Positions 16,635 to 32,768 of a stretch of 44,391 bases of DNA are shown one piece after another. The position numbers and the translations under genes were made by a program. The DNA is taken from positions 1 through 44,391 of the forward strand of contig JAQSWV010000057.1 of NCBI GenBank assembly GCA_029266455.1. The letters run 5' to 3'. The notes below the pieces were generated by a model that made no database searches, was not told the origin of the DNA, and worked only from the letters and a program-made list of their open reading frames with translations. Each line of letters opens with the position of its first letter. The first letter of the stretch is position 1. The DNA comes from Nocardioidaceae bacterium. GTDB lineage: Bacteria > Actinomycetota > Actinomycetes > Propionibacteriales > Nocardioidaceae.

Positions 16635-17024
16635 ATGGCGAAGATCGAGACCGCCGACCTGCTCGAGGCGTTCAAGGAGATGACCCTGCTCGAGCTCAGC
16701 GAGTTCGTGAAGGAGTTCGAGGAGACCTTCGGCGTCACCGCCGCGGCCCCTGTTGCCGTTGCCGCGTCGGGTGCCGCCGCTGGTGGTGCCCCGGCCGAGG
16801 CCGAGGAGGAGAAGGACGAGTTCGACGTCGTCCTCGAGTCGGTCGGTGAGAAGAAGATCCAGGTCATCAAGGAGGTCCGCGGGCTCACCAGCCTCGGTCT
16901 CAAGGAGGCCAAGGAGCTCGTCGAGGCCGCTCCCAAGCCGATCCTGGAGGCCGTGAACAAGGAGGCCGCGGACAAGGCCAAGGAGTCGCTCGAGGGCGCC
17001 GGGGCCACCGTCTCCGTGAAGTGA
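16635..17024 (+). CDS. rplL: 50S ribosomal protein L7/L12
   Basis: This 129-aa stalk protein recruits translational GTPases. It has the N-terminal dimerisation helix ([22 protein letters not shown]), an Ala/Gly-rich hinge at about 37-57, and the C-terminal factor-binding domain ([21 protein letters not shown] ... [10 protein letters not shown]). The ATG at 16635 is preceded by GGAAGGA. It shares the L10 leader and is followed by a 304-bp gap before rpoB. Confidence 0.98.
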   Translation: MAKIETADLLEAFKEMTLLELSEFVKEFEETFGVTAAAPVAVAASGAAAGGAPAEAEEEKDEFDVVLESVGEKKIQVIKEVRGLTSLGLKEAKELVEAAPKPILEAVNKEAADKAKESLEGAGATVSVK

Positions 17025-17041
17025 CCCTCGACTGACAGCCC

Positions 17042-17089
17042 CGCCTCCTCCGCACAGGTGCGGCCCCGGTCCTTGACGGGCGGGAGGCG
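17042..17089 (+). promoter_or_regulatory. Hairpin between rplL and rpoB
   Basis: CGCCTCC (17042-17048) pairs with GGAGGCG (17083-17089) around an inner CCGCA/TGCGG hairpin. There is no U-run, so it may be an attenuator or RNA-processing site rather than a full terminator. Confidence 0.4.
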
Positions 17090-17181
17090 AGAGTCCATTC
17101 TCATCGGGCGAGGTCAGCGCAGAGTGGCTGCGGGTCTCCCGCAGTGCTCCGCCTTGACACCGGGCGACTCGTCGACCCGGC

Positions 17182-17210
17182 TCGACAGCAGTGTGCCGAC
17201 AGGCTAGACT
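17182..17210 (+). promoter_or_regulatory. rpoBC promoter
   Basis: TCGACA (17182-17187) and TAGACT (17205-17210) are separated by exactly 17 bp, giving a leader of about 110 nt. The leader contains a CCCCGG/CCGGGG hairpin at 17234-17253. With the hairpin at 17042 this accounts for the rplL-rpoB gap. Confidence 0.7.
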
Positions 17211-17328
17211 GCTAATTTGCGCTGCCATCCCTCCCCCGGCCCCTTGACCGGGGTGGCTTGGCATGCGCTCGGGCCGCACCCCGACCCGCCGTGCACCTGA
17301 CTCTCGCGAGCTCTCGGAAGGACCCCTC

Positions 17329-20300
17329 TTGGCCGCCTCGCGCAATGCCGCCGCCACCCGCTCCCCCCGTGCCACCAGCGCCGCCAGCCCCACCAGCGCC
17401 ACCAGCAGCTCCCTCGCCCCCCGCCGCATCTCCTTCGCCAAGATCGCCGAGCCCCTCGAGGTCCCGGAGCTCCTCGCCCTGCAGACCTCGAGCTTCTCGT
17501 GGCTGCTCGGTGACGAGGCGTGGAAGGCCCGCACCGAGGAGGCCCTCGACGCCGGCCGTCCCGATGTCTCTCCCAAGTTCGGGCTCGAGGAGATCTTCGA
17601 GGAGATCTCCCCGATCGAGGACTTCTCCGAGACGATGTCCCTGTCCTTCGCCGAGCCCCGGTTCGAGCCGCCGAAGTACTCGGTCGACGAGTGCAAGGAC
17701 AAGGACTTCACCTACGCCGCCCCGCTGTTCGTGACCGCCGAGTTCATGAACAACGAGACCGGTGAGATCAAGAGCCAGACCGTGTTCATGGGCGACTTCC
17801 CGCTCATGAGCGACAAGGGCACCTTCATCATCAACGGCACCGAGCGGGTCGTGGTGTCCCAGTTGGTCCGGTCACCCGGCGTCTACTTCGAGCGGTCGGC
17901 CGACAAGACCAGCGACAAGGACATCTACACCGCCAAGATCATCCCGTCGCGCGGCGCCTGGCTGGAGTTCGAGGTCGACAAGCGCGACCTCGTCGGCGTC
18001 CGCCTCGACCGCAAGCGCAAGCAGAACGTCACCGTGCTGCTGAAGGCCCTGGGGTGGACCGAGGCCCAGATCCTCGAGGAGTTCGGCCAGTACGAGTCGA
18101 TCCGCCAGACCCTCGAGAAGGACCACACCGCCGGGCAGGACGACGCGCTGCTCGACATCTACCGCAAGCTGCGTCCCGGCGAGCCTCCGACCCGTGAGGC
18201 TGCGCAGACGCTGCTCGACAACTACTACTTCAACCCGAAGCGCTACGACCTGGCCAAGGTCGGCCGCCACAAGATCAACCGGAAGCTCGGCCTCCAGGCG
18301 CCCTTCGACCAGCAGACGCTCACCGTCGACGACATCGTCGCCGCGATCCGCTACATCGTGCAGCTGCACGACGGCGGCAGCCAGGAGCTCAAGTCGGCCG
18401 ACGGGCAGGCCCTGCTCGACGCCGACGGCAACCCGGTGGTGGTCGAGGCCGACGACATCGACCACTTCGGCAACCGGCGCATGCGTACGGTCGGTGAGCT
18501 GATCCAGAACCAGCTGCGCACCGGCCTGGCCCGGATGGAGCGGGTCGTGCGGGAGCGCATGACCACCCAGGACGTCGAGGCCATCACGCCGCAGACCCTG
18601 ATCAACATCCGGCCGGTCGTGGCGGCGCTGAAGGAGTTCTTCGGCACCTCCCAGCTCAGCCAGTTCATGGACCAGACCAACCCGATCGCGGGGCTGACCC
18701 ACAAGCGCCGGCTCTCCGCGCTCGGCCCGGGTGGTCTGTCCCGCGAGCGGGCCGGCTACGAGGTCCGCGACGTGCACACCTCGCACTACGGCCGGATGTG
18801 CCCGATCGAGACGCCGGAGGGCCCGAACATCGGCCTGATCGGGTCGCTGTCGACGTACGGCCGGATCAACGCGTTCGGCTTCGTCGAGACGCCGTACCGC
18901 CGGGTGGTCGAGGGTCGGGTGACCGACGACGTCGACTACCTCACCGCCAGTGAGGAGGACCGGTTCGTCATCGCCCAGGCGAACGCGGTGATCTCCGACG
19001 ACGGCACGTTCACCGAGGACCGCGTGCTGGTGCGCCAGCGCGACGGTGAGGTCGGACTGATCCCGGGCACCGACGTGGACTACATGGACGTGTCTCCTCG
19101 GCAGATGGTGTCGGTCGCCACCGCGCTGATCCCCTTCCTGGAGCACGACGATGCCAACCGCGCGCTGATGGGCTCCAACATGCAGCGCCAGGCGGTGCCG
19201 CTCATCCGCAACAGCGCCCCCCTGGTCGGCACCGGCATGGAGTTCCGCGCCGCCGTCGACGCGGGCGACGTCGTGGTCGCCGAGCAGGCGGGTGTGGTCA
19301 GTGAGGTCAGCGCCGACCTGGTCGAGGTGCAGCAGGACGACGGCACGGTGCGGTCCTACCGGCTGGCGAAGTTCCGCCGTTCCAACCAGGGCACCTGCAT
19401 CAACCAGCGTCCGCTCGTGGTCGAGGGAGCCCGGCTGGAGAAGGGGCAGCCGATCGCCGACGGCCCGTGCACCGACGACGGCGAGATGGCACTGGGAACC
19501 AACCTGCTGGTCGCCTTCATGCCCTGGCACGGTCACAACTACGAGGACGCGATCATCCTGTCCCAGCGTCTGGTGCAGGAGGACGTGCTCACCTCGATCC
19601 ACATCGAGGAGCACGAGGTCGACGCCCGTGACACCAAGCTGGGGCCGGAGGAGATCACCCGCGACATCCCGAACGTCAGCGAGGAGATGCTCGCCGACCT
19701 CGACGAGCGCGGCATCATCCGGATCGGCGCCGAGGTCGGCAACGGCGACATCCTCGTCGGCAAGGTCACGCCCAAGGGCGAGACCGAGCTGACGCCCGAG
19801 GAGCGGCTGCTGCGGGCGATCTTCGGCGAGAAGGCGCGCGAGGTGCGCGACACCTCGCTGAAGGTGCCGCACGGCGAGACCGGGACCGTGATCGGCGTCC
19901 GCGTCTTCGACCGCGAGGACAGCGACGAGCTGCCGCCCGGTGTCAACCAGCTGGTCCGCGTCTACGTCGCGCAGAAGCGCAAGATCTCGGACGGTGACAA
20001 GCTCGCCGGACGCCACGGCAACAAGGGCGTCATCTCGAAGATCCTGCCCGTCGAGGACATGCCGTTCATGGAGGACGGCACTCCGGTCGACATCATCCTC
20101 AACCCGCTGGGCGTCCCCGGCCGGATGAACATCGGTCAGGTCCTCGAGACGCACCTCGGGTGGGTCGCCAAGGCCGGCTGGAAGGTCGACGCCGACGGGC
20201 AGGAGTGGCAGCAGCGGCTGGGCCGGATCGGCGCCTCCGAGTCACCGCCCGACAGCAACGTCGCGACCCCGGTCTTCGACGGCGCCCGGGAGGACGAGAT

Positions 20301-20877
20301 CTCGGGCCTGCTGGCGTCGACCCTGCCCAACCGCGACGGCGAGCGCATGGTCGGCGGCGACGGCAAGGCGGCCCTGTTCGACGGGCGGAGCGGCGAGAAG
20401 CTGCCCGACCCGGTGGCCGTGGGCTACATGTACCTGCTCAAGCTGCACCACCTGGTCGACGACAAGATCCACGCCCGCTCGACCGGCCCGTACTCCATGA
20501 TCACCCAGCAGCCGCTCGGTGGTAAGGCCCAGTTCGGCGGGCAGCGCTTCGGTGAGATGGAGGTCTGGGCGCTCGAGGCCTACGGCGCCGCCTATGCCCT
20601 GCAGGAGCTGCTGACCATCAAGTCCGACGACGTGCTCGGCCGGGTCAAGGTGTACGAGGCGATCGTCAAGGGCGAGAACGTCCCCGAGCCCGGCATCCCC
20701 GAGTCGTTCAAGGTGCTGGTCAAGGAGATGCAGTCGCTGTGCCTCAACGTGGAGGTGCTGTCCAGTGACGGCACCACCCTGGAGATGCGCGACACCGAGG
20801 ACGACGTGTTCAGGGCCGCCGAGGAGCTCGGCATCGACCTGTCCCGCCGTGAGCCCAGCAGTGTCGAGGAGGTCTGA
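17329..20877 (+). CDS. rpoB: DNA-directed RNA polymerase subunit beta
   Basis: The 1182-aa beta subunit starts at the TTG at 17329, with GGAAGGA six bases upstream, giving LAASRNA as in other actinobacteria. The frame is open further left but unrelated there. Conserved blocks include SPGVYFE, the rifampicin region [16 protein letters not shown] (from about residue 437), the [15 protein letters not shown] active-site wall, and [17 protein letters not shown]. At the position equivalent to E. coli Ser522 this protein has Ala454, and it has Thr for Asn518, while Asp516, His526, Arg529 and Ser531 equivalents are kept. It is cotranscribed with rpoC, 65 bp downstream. Confidence 0.97.
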   Translation: MAASRNAAATRSPRATSAASPTSATSSSLAPRRISFAKIAEPLEVPELLALQTSSFSWLLGDEAWKARTEEALDAGRPDVSPKFGLEEIFEEISPIEDFSETMSLSFAEPRFEPPKYSVDECKDKDFTYAAPLFVTAEFMNNETGEIKSQTVFMGDFPLMSDKGTFIINGTERVVVSQLVRSPGVYFERSADKTSDKDIYTAKIIPSRGAWLEFEVDKRDLVGVRLDRKRKQNVTVLLKALGWTEAQILEEFGQYESIRQTLEKDHTAGQDDALLDIYRKLRPGEPPTREAAQTLLDNYYFNPKRYDLAKVGRHKINRKLGLQAPFDQQTLTVDDIVAAIRYIVQLHDGGSQELKSADGQALLDADGNPVVVEADDIDHFGNRRMRTVGELIQNQLRTGLARMERVVRERMTTQDVEAITPQTLINIRPVVAALKEFFGTSQLSQFMDQTNPIAGLTHKRRLSALGPGGLSRERAGYEVRDVHTSHYGRMCPIETPEGPNIGLIGSLSTYGRINAFGFVETPYRRVVEGRVTDDVDYLTASEEDRFVIAQANAVISDDGTFTEDRVLVRQRDGEVGLIPGTDVDYMDVSPRQMVSVATALIPFLEHDDANRALMGSNMQRQAVPLIRNSAPLVGTGMEFRAAVDAGDVVVAEQAGVVSEVSADLVEVQQDDGTVRSYRLAKFRRSNQGTCINQRPLVVEGARLEKGQPIADGPCTDDGEMALGTNLLVAFMPWHGHNYEDAIILSQRLVQEDVLTSIHIEEHEVDARDTKLGPEEITRDIPNVSEEMLADLDERGIIRIGAEVGNGDILVGKVTPKGETELTPEERLLRAIFGEKAREVRDTSLKVPHGETGTVIGVRVFDREDSDELPPGVNQLVRVYVAQKRKISDGDKLAGRHGNKGVISKILPVEDMPFMEDGTPVDIILNPLGVPGRMNIGQVLETHLGWVAKAGWKVDADGQEWQQRLGRIGASESPPDSNVATPVFDGAREDEISGLLASTLPNRDGERMVGGDGKAALFDGRSGEKLPDPVAVGYMYLLKLHHLVDDKIHARSTGPYSMITQQPLGGKAQFGGQRFGEMEVWALEAYGAAYALQELLTIKSDDVLGRVKVYEAIVKGENVPEPGIPESFKVLVKEMQSLCLNVEVLSSDGTTLEMRDTEDDVFRAAEELGIDLSRREPSSVEEV

Positions 20878-20888
20878 GGCGTCCCTAG

Positions 20889-24727
<3,839 letters not shown>

Positions 24728-24777
24728 CGCAGTCCGCAGCATCCGCGGCCGGCGCCACCGCTGTTCCGCGGACCGCC

Positions 24778-24816
24778 AGGGGCGGCCACCTCGTCACACC
24801 GGGGTCGGCCGCCCCT
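24778..24816 (+). terminator. Hairpin after rpoC, possible terminator
   Basis: AGGGGCGGCC (24778-24787) pairs perfectly with GGCCGCCCCT (24807-24816) across a 19-nt loop. No U-run follows. It lies 51 nt after the rpoC stop. Confidence 0.5.
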
Positions 24817-24925
24817 GACGCGTCCCGCGCAGCTCCGCACTGGGGCACCGCGAGAGCGGCTCCGCGCCGGCGTGCGGACGCCGGGTCCTCCCCCGGATCC
24901 CTGCAGACGGCGCCCGCGTCGGCCG

Positions 24926-24931
24926 TAGGCT
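24926..24931 (+). promoter_or_regulatory. Leaderless-type -10 box before the Nudix gene
   Basis: TAGGCT ends 7 nt before the GTG start, the spacing expected when transcription begins at the start codon. No good -35 or Shine-Dalgarno is visible. Confidence 0.5.
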
Positions 24932-24938
24932 GCTCCGG

Positions 24939-25418
24939 GTGAGCTCCGAACCCGTGCGGCGGCAGCGCTTCGCGGCATACGCGCTCGTACGCCGGGACGG
25001 TCCGCGCGGATCGGAGGTGCTGCTGACCCAGCTGTCGGGAAGGACCAGCCGGGCCGGTTCCTGGACCCTTCCGGGTGGCGGAGTCGACCACGGCGAGGAC
25101 CCCCGCGACGCGGTCGTGCGCGAGGTGCGCGAGGAGACGGGCCTGATCGTCACGATCGGGCGGCTGCTGGATGTGCACTCGATGCGCCAGGTCGCTCGTT
25201 CGCCTGACGGTGTGCTCGAGGACTACCACGCGATCCGGCTCGTCTTCGAGGGCACGGCCGCGGAGGATGCTCCTGATCCCCGGGTGGTGGAGGTGAACGG
25301 CACGACCTCCGACGCACGCTGGCTGCCCGAGCAGTTCCTGGGCGAGTCCGAGTCGGTGGTCGGTCTCGTCGCCTGGGCGCTGGCTGCTGCTGCCCGCAGT
25401 GGCGCGGCTCCGGTCTGA
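24939..25418 (+). CDS. Nudix hydrolase
   Basis: This 159-aa protein has the complete Nudix box at about 47-69 (GGGVDHGEDPRDAVVREVREETGL, matching GX5EX7REUXEEXGU), so it should hydrolyse a nucleoside diphosphate linked to another group, with Mg2+. The substrate cannot be deduced. WTLPGGG precedes the box as usual. The GTG at 24939 lies 7 nt after a -10-like TAGGCT and lacks a Shine-Dalgarno, so the mRNA may be leaderless. It sits between rpoC and a transhydrogenase gene, an unusual place within the RNA polymerase/str cluster. Confidence 0.88.
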   Translation: MSSEPVRRQRFAAYALVRRDGPRGSEVLLTQLSGRTSRAGSWTLPGGGVDHGEDPRDAVVREVREETGLIVTIGRLLDVHSMRQVARSPDGVLEDYHAIRLVFEGTAAEDAPDPRVVEVNGTTSDARWLPEQFLGESESVVGLVAWALAAAARSGAAPV

Positions 25419-25519
25419 CCCTGCGTCCGGTCGCGACCGTCGGACCTGGTGGGGCCGCCTGGTCGGGCTGGCCAGGACTGTAGGGACGGCCTCGGGGTGT
25501 CGTCGGGCGCCGACGTCAC

Positions 25520-25525
25520 TACGGT
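25520..25525 (+). promoter_or_regulatory. Leaderless-type -10 box before the transhydrogenase gene
   Basis: TACGGT ends 6 nt before the ATG at 25532, again the leaderless arrangement. There is no Shine-Dalgarno in between. Confidence 0.45.
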
Positions 25526-25531
25526 CGACCC

Positions 25532-26824
25532 ATGACCGCCCCAGCCGACTCCTCCGCTGCCGAGACCGTCTTCACCTACGGGTCGCCGCAGCTGCGGTTC
25601 GGTCCGGGTGCCGCTGACGAGATCGGCTACGACCTGGCGCGGCTCGGCGTGCGCCGGGCCCTGGTTGTCACCGATCCAGGCGTGGAGTCCACCGGGCTGC
25701 CGCAGCGGGTGGCCGAGCAGATGGCGGGCTACGCGATCGAGGCGGCCGTGTTCGCCGGCACCCGGGTCGAGCCGACCGACGAGAGCTTCCTCGCGGCGAT
25801 CGAGTTCGCGCGCGAGACCGGTCCCTGGGACGCGTACGTGGCCGTGGGCGGCGGATCGAGTATCGACACCGCCAAGGCGGTCGACCTGATGACCACGAAC
25901 CCGGGGGAGCTGCTCGACTACGTGAACCCACCCGTGGGCCAGGGCCGGGCCCCCGTCGAGGCGCTGCTGCCCCTGATCGCGGTCCCCACCACCACCGGAA
26001 CCGGCGCTGAGAGCACCACGGTGTGCGTGCTCGATGTCGTGGCCAGGCGGGTGAAGACCGGCATCAGCCATCCGGCGCTGCGGCCCCTGCTCGCCGTGAT
26101 CGACCCCGACGTGACGCTCAGCCAGCCGGCCGGGGTGACGGCGAACTCAGGGATGGACATCTGCTGCCACGCGCTGGAGAGCTACACCGCCCGCCCCTTC
26201 ACCGCCTACCCGCGCAAGCGGCCCGAGCAGCGGGTGCCGTACTGCGGCTCCAACCCGATCGCCGACATGTGGTCCGAGCGGGCGCTCACACTGCTGGCGA
26301 CGGCGTTCCGTCGCTCGGTGCACGACGGCCAGGACAGGGAGGCGCGGACCGACATGACGCTGGCCTCGACCTTCGCCGGCCTGGGCTTCGGCAACGCCGG
26401 CGTGCACATCCCGCACGCCAACGCGTACCCGATCGCTGGACAGGTCGGCGACTTCCACCCGGCGGACTACCCGGACGACCACGCCATGGTGCCGCACGGC
26501 ATGGCGGTGTCGCTCACCGCGCCGGAGGCCTTCAGGTTCACCTTCGCGTCCGCGCCCGAGCGACACCTCCGTGCAGCCGAGCTGCTCGCCCCGGGCATGG
26601 AGCGTCCGGACGACCCGGCGGACGTCCTGCCCCGGGCGCTGCGCGAGCTGATGCGCGACATCGGTATGCCGCCCGGCATCGGCGCCGTCGGTTTCAGCGA
26701 GGGCGACGTCGACGGCCTGGTGGAGGGGACGCGTCAGCAGCAGCGGCTGCTGGCGATCTCCCCCCGGGAGCCGAGCGACGACGACCTGGCCACGATCCTG
26801 CGAAGGTCCGTCCAGCTGTGGTGA
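25532..26824 (+). CDS. Hydroxyacid-oxoacid transhydrogenase (iron-containing alcohol dehydrogenase family)
   Basis: This 430-aa group III alcohol dehydrogenase has the nucleotide-binding AVGGGSSIDTAKAVDL (104-119), PTTTGTGAE (152-160), and metal ligands Asp209 and His213 (GMDICCHALES), a His at 292 or 295 (VHIPHANAYP) and one at 317 or 322 (HAMVPHG). The ESYTARPF and NAGVHIPHANAYPIAG segments are those of the ADHFE1-type hydroxyacid-oxoacid transhydrogenases. These exchange hydride between 4-hydroxybutyrate and 2-oxoglutarate to give succinate semialdehyde and D-2-hydroxyglutarate. A plain alcohol dehydrogenase remains possible. It probably has its own promoter and ends 278 bp before rpsL. 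Confidence 0.85.
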   Translation: MTAPADSSAAETVFTYGSPQLRFGPGAADEIGYDLARLGVRRALVVTDPGVESTGLPQRVAEQMAGYAIEAAVFAGTRVEPTDESFLAAIEFARETGPWDAYVAVGGGSSIDTAKAVDLMTTNPGELLDYVNPPVGQGRAPVEALLPLIAVPTTTGTGAESTTVCVLDVVARRVKTGISHPALRPLLAVIDPDVTLSQPAGVTANSGMDICCHALESYTARPFTAYPRKRPEQRVPYCGSNPIADMWSERALTLLATAFRRSVHDGQDREARTDMTLASTFAGLGFGNAGVHIPHANAYPIAGQVGDFHPADYPDDHAMVPHGMAVSLTAPEAFRFTFASAPERHLRAAELLAPGMERPDDPADVLPRALRELMRDIGMPPGIGAVGFSEGDVDGLVEGTRQQQRLLAISPREPSDDDLATILRRSVQLW

Positions 26825-26932
26825 GGCCTCGTGAGAGGTGGGGGGCCGGCCCGTGTCGGGGACAGCTCTGCGGGTGCCCCGTGCCCGAGATCCCGGGCAG
26901 CGGGCGACGAGTGGGCTCGGGGCCCGCCGGTT

Positions 26933-26961
26933 TTGACCCGCCTCTGAGGCTCGGCTAATCT
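26933..26961 (+). promoter_or_regulatory. str operon (rpsL) promoter
   Basis: TTGACC (26933-26938) and TAATCT (26956-26961) with exactly 17 bp between them form the best promoter match in the window. The leader to rpsL is about 135 nt. Confidence 0.8.
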
Positions 26962-27102
26962 GTGAAGTCGTGCCTGGGCTGTCCCGGGTCTCACGCGTGC
27001 CGTCCTGCTGGTTTCGACCTGCCGTCCTCCCGACGGCGATGTCGGCTGGTTGCCGCACGCACAGCAGACGGCAGCAGCCATCCGAACTGAAGGAAGTACG
27101 CG

Positions 27103-27477
27103 GTGCCCACCATCCAGCAGCTGGTCCGCAAGGGCCGCCAGGACAAGGTGTCGAAGAACAAGACACCCGCCCTGAAGGGATCGCCCCAGCGGCGAGGCGT
27201 GTGCACACGCGTCTACACGACGACACCGAAGAAGCCCAACTCGGCCCTGCGCAAGGTGGCCCGGGTGCGGCTGTCGAGTGGCATCGAGGTGACCGCGTAC
27301 ATCCCCGGTGTCGGTCACAACCTCCAGGAGCACTCGATGGTGCTCGTTCGTGGCGGCCGGGTGAAGGACCTCCCGGGCGTGCGCTACAAGATCATCCGCG
27401 GCTCGCTCGACACCCAGGGCGTCAAGAACCGCAAGCAGGCTCGCAGCCGCTACGGCGCGAAGAAGGAGAAGAGCTGA
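27103..27477 (+). CDS. rpsL: 30S ribosomal protein S12
   Basis: This 124-aa decoding-centre protein begins at the GTG at 27103 ([12 protein letters not shown]). The streptomycin-region loops [11 protein letters not shown] and [13 protein letters not shown] carry the normal lysines, so no known rpsL resistance change is present. GAAGGAAG lies upstream. It overlaps rpsG (TGATG), so the two are translationally coupled. Confidence 0.98.
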   Translation: MPTIQQLVRKGRQDKVSKNKTPALKGSPQRRGVCTRVYTTTPKKPNSALRKVARVRLSSGIEVTAYIPGVGHNLQEHSMVLVRGGRVKDLPGVRYKIIRGSLDTQGVKNRKQARSRYGAKKEKS

Positions 27478-27874
27478 TGCCGCGCAAGGGCCCCTCGAGG
27501 ACGGCAAGAAGGCGGTGGCGCAGCGCATCGTGTACTCCGCTCTCGAGGGGACCCGCGAGAAGACCGGGGTCGACCCGGTCGTGACGCTGAAGCGGGCCAT
27601 GGACAACGTCAAGCCCACCCTGGAGGTCAAGAGCCGTCGCGTCGGTGGTGCCACCTACCAGGTGCCGATCGAGGTCCGCGCCGGACGCTCCACCACGCTG
27701 GCCATGCGCTGGCTCGTCAAGTACTCGGCCGAGCGCCGCGAGAAGACGATGGCCGAGCGGCTGATGAACGAGCTGCTCGACGCGTCCAACGGCTTGGGCG
27801 GCAGCGTGAAGAAGCGTGAGGACACGCACAAGATGGCCGAGGCCAACAAGGCGTTCGCCCACTACCGCTGGTAG
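27477..27874 (+). pseudogene. rpsG: 30S ribosomal protein S7, frame broken near the N-terminus by about 73-nt loss (probably sequence error)
   Basis: The ATG at 27477 gives MPRKGP, the invariant S7 start, then the frame goes wrong. From about 27494 another frame reads [19 protein letters not shown] and continues intact to AFAHYRW at 27874 (119 residues from the GTG at 27515). Against the usual 156-residue protein about 24 codons are missing (the APKRP ... VYGS ... TQLVNK part), about 73 nt. The lost part contacts 16S rRNA, so a 119-residue product would hardly work. The gene is essential, so an assembly error is likely. The GTG at 27515 has no Shine-Dalgarno. Confidence 0.93.
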
Positions 27875-27973
27875 GCCCGCAGCCGGTTCGGGGTCGCCTC
27901 TCGGCGCCGGCCGGCGACCGGCCCTCCCAGCCCCGACTTCCGCACCACCAACCCGTAAGGAAGAGACGCCACC

Positions 27974-30076
<2,103 letters not shown>

Positions 30077-30165
30077 TCCCGTCCTGGTCATAGGCTCTCC
30101 GCCTAGGGTCAGGGTCCAGGCACCACGCAGCGCGGCAGGAACACAACGACCAGAAGGAGCCAGAA

Positions 30166-31319
<1,154 letters not shown>

Positions 31320-31332
31320 CCCGCTAGGCAGC

Positions 31333-31385
31333 CTGTCGCCAGGCGACAGAGGGCCCGCACCGGCCATCGGTGCGGGCCCGCTGTC
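31333..31385 (+). terminator. Strong terminator after tuf with overlapping palindrome
   Basis: GGGCCCGCACCG (31351-31362) pairs perfectly with CGGTGCGGGCCC (31368-31379) around a 5-nt loop, and flanking GACAG/CTGTC extends the stem, followed by TTCCC. Just upstream CTGTCGCC-A-GGCGACAG (31333-31349) is a perfect palindrome sharing the GACAG arm, so the two hairpins could be alternatives. Confidence 0.8.
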
Positions 31386-31481
31386 TTCCCACCGGGGCTG
31401 TCCACCCGCGCCTCGCGCCGAACCTCCCCACCGGTGGGGCTCGGCACCCACGCTGGCTCGGTGCGAGGGCCGGGAAGGGAT

Positions 31482-31510
31482 TTGGCACGGGGAACCAGGT
31501 CTGGCAGACT
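31482..31510 (+). promoter_or_regulatory. S10 operon promoter
   Basis: TTGGCA (31482-31487) and CAGACT (31505-31510) are separated by exactly 17 bp, downstream of the tuf terminator. Confidence 0.65.
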
Positions 31511-31516
31511 GTCGGG

Positions 31517-31765
31517 GTTGCTCCGGCGGGGACGCCGGGGTGCTTCCGCGCCATGGATCCGGTCCTCGAGACCGACGCCGTGGGACGGGGCGCCGCACCA
31601 GGAGTCCCCATCCGATCCCGGCACCCGTCGGGACCTCCCCCTACGAGTTCAAGGGGACGGGCATGCGCTGCCCCGAAGGGCGACACGCCCGACCTCGGGG
31701 GTCGGCGCTGGTACGGACCGGAACACACCGCAAGCGGTGCCAACGAAAAGGACGAGAACGAGGCT
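31517..31765 (+). promoter_or_regulatory. Long 5' leader of the S10 operon
   Basis: About 250 nt lie between the inferred transcription start and rpsJ. Hairpins are visible at 31523-31538 (CCGGCG/CGCCGG, tetraloop GGGA), 31689-31705 (CCGACC/GGTCGG) and 31726-31739 (CACCG/CGGTG). Long S10 leaders serve L4 autoregulation in some bacteria, but I see no recognisable L4 site. The rpsJ frame is open through the leader without a credible start. Confidence 0.45.
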
Positions 31766-32074
31766 ATGGCGGGACAGAAGATCCGCATCAGGCTCAAGGC
31801 CTACGACCACGAGGTCATCGACTCGTCGGCGCGCAAGATCGTCGACACGGTGACCCGCACGGGCGCGAAGGTCGCGGGCCCGGTGCCGCTGCCGACGGAG
31901 AAGAACGTCTTCTGCGTCATCCGGTCACCGCACAAGTACAAGGACAGTCGCGAGCACTTCGAGATGCGCACCCACAAGCGTCTCATCGACATCATCGACC
32001 CGACTCCGAAGACCGTTGACTCGTTGATGCGCCTCGACCTCCCGGCGGGCGTCGACATCGAGATCAAGCTCTGA
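31766..32074 (+). CDS. rpsJ: 30S ribosomal protein S10
   Basis: This 102-aa first gene of the S10 operon reads [27 protein letters not shown] at the start and [13 protein letters not shown] at the end, the full family length. S10 belongs to the 30S head and also forms the NusB/NusE antitermination unit. The ATG at 31766 is the start by homology, with a modest GAACGAGG upstream. It is followed by rplC after 25 bp. Confidence 0.97.
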   Translation: MAGQKIRIRLKAYDHEVIDSSARKIVDTVTRTGAKVAGPVPLPTEKNVFCVIRSPHKYKDSREHFEMRTHKRLIDIIDPTPKTVDSLMRLDLPAGVDIEIKL

Positions 32075-32099
32075 GGACGCAGAGGACTCTTCGACAGCC

Positions 32100-32768
32100 A
32101 TGAGTACGCAAATCCGAAACGTTCGCGGTCTGCTGGGCACCAAGCTCGGCATGACGCAGGTGTGGGACGCCAACAACCGGGTCGTGCCGGTGACCGTCAT
32201 CGCGGCGGGCACCAACGTCGTGACCCAGGTGCGCAAGGTCGAGACCGACGGCTACTCCGCCATCCAGCTCGGCTACGGCGAGATCCCGGGCCGCAAGGTC
32301 ACCAAGCCGCAGGCGGGTCACTTCGCGAAGGCGGGCGTGACCCCACGGCGGCAGCTGGTCGAGATCCGCACCGACGACGCCGACTCCTACGAGCCCGGTC
32401 AGGAGCTGTCGCCCGACCTCTTCACCCCCGGTGAGCAGGTGGACATCACCGCGACCAGCAAGGGCAAGGGCTTCGCCGGCGTGATGAAGCGACACGGGTT
32501 CCACGGCGTGAGCGCGTCGCACGGTGCGCACCGCAACCACCGCAAGCCGGGCTCCATCGGCGGATGCGCCACCCCGGGGCGGGTGTTCAAGGGCATGAAG
32601 ATGGCCGGGCGCATGGGCGGCGAGACGGTCACCACCCAGAACCTGACCGTGCACGCCGTGGACGCCGAGCAGGGACTGCTGCTCATCGTCGGTGCCGTCC
32701 CCGGGCCCAAGGGCGGTCTGGTCATGGTGCGCGGTGCGGTCAAGGCCACGAAGGGGGTCACCGCATGA
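32100..32768 (+). CDS. rplC: 50S ribosomal protein L3
   Basis: This 222-aa early assembly protein near the peptidyl-transferase centre reads [16 protein letters not shown] at the start and contains [14 protein letters not shown] and the signature [33 protein letters not shown], including the loop that reaches towards the catalytic centre. It overlaps rplD by 4 nt (ATGA), so translation is coupled. Confidence 0.98.
   Translation: MSTQIRNVRGLLGTKLGMTQVWDANNRVVPVTVIAAGTNVVTQVRKVETDGYSAIQLGYGEIPGRKVTKPQAGHFAKAGVTPRRQLVEIRTDDADSYEPGQELSPDLFTPGEQVDITATSKGKGFAGVMKRHGFHGVSASHGAHRNHRKPGSIGGCATPGRVFKGMKMAGRMGGETVTTQNLTVHAVDAEQGLLLIVGAVPGPKGGLVMVRGAVKATKGVTA

Noticed and set aside
17872-20154. 760-aa open frame on the minus strand opposite rpoB
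   Set aside because: It is the mirror of a high-GC gene, rich in Asp/Val/Leu/His/Arg with no domain resemblance, and the plus strand is certainly rpoB.
27515-27874. Independent S7 gene starting at the GTG at 27515
   Set aside because: There is no Shine-Dalgarno and the essential N-terminus would be missing; the true start MPRKGP is visible at 27477.
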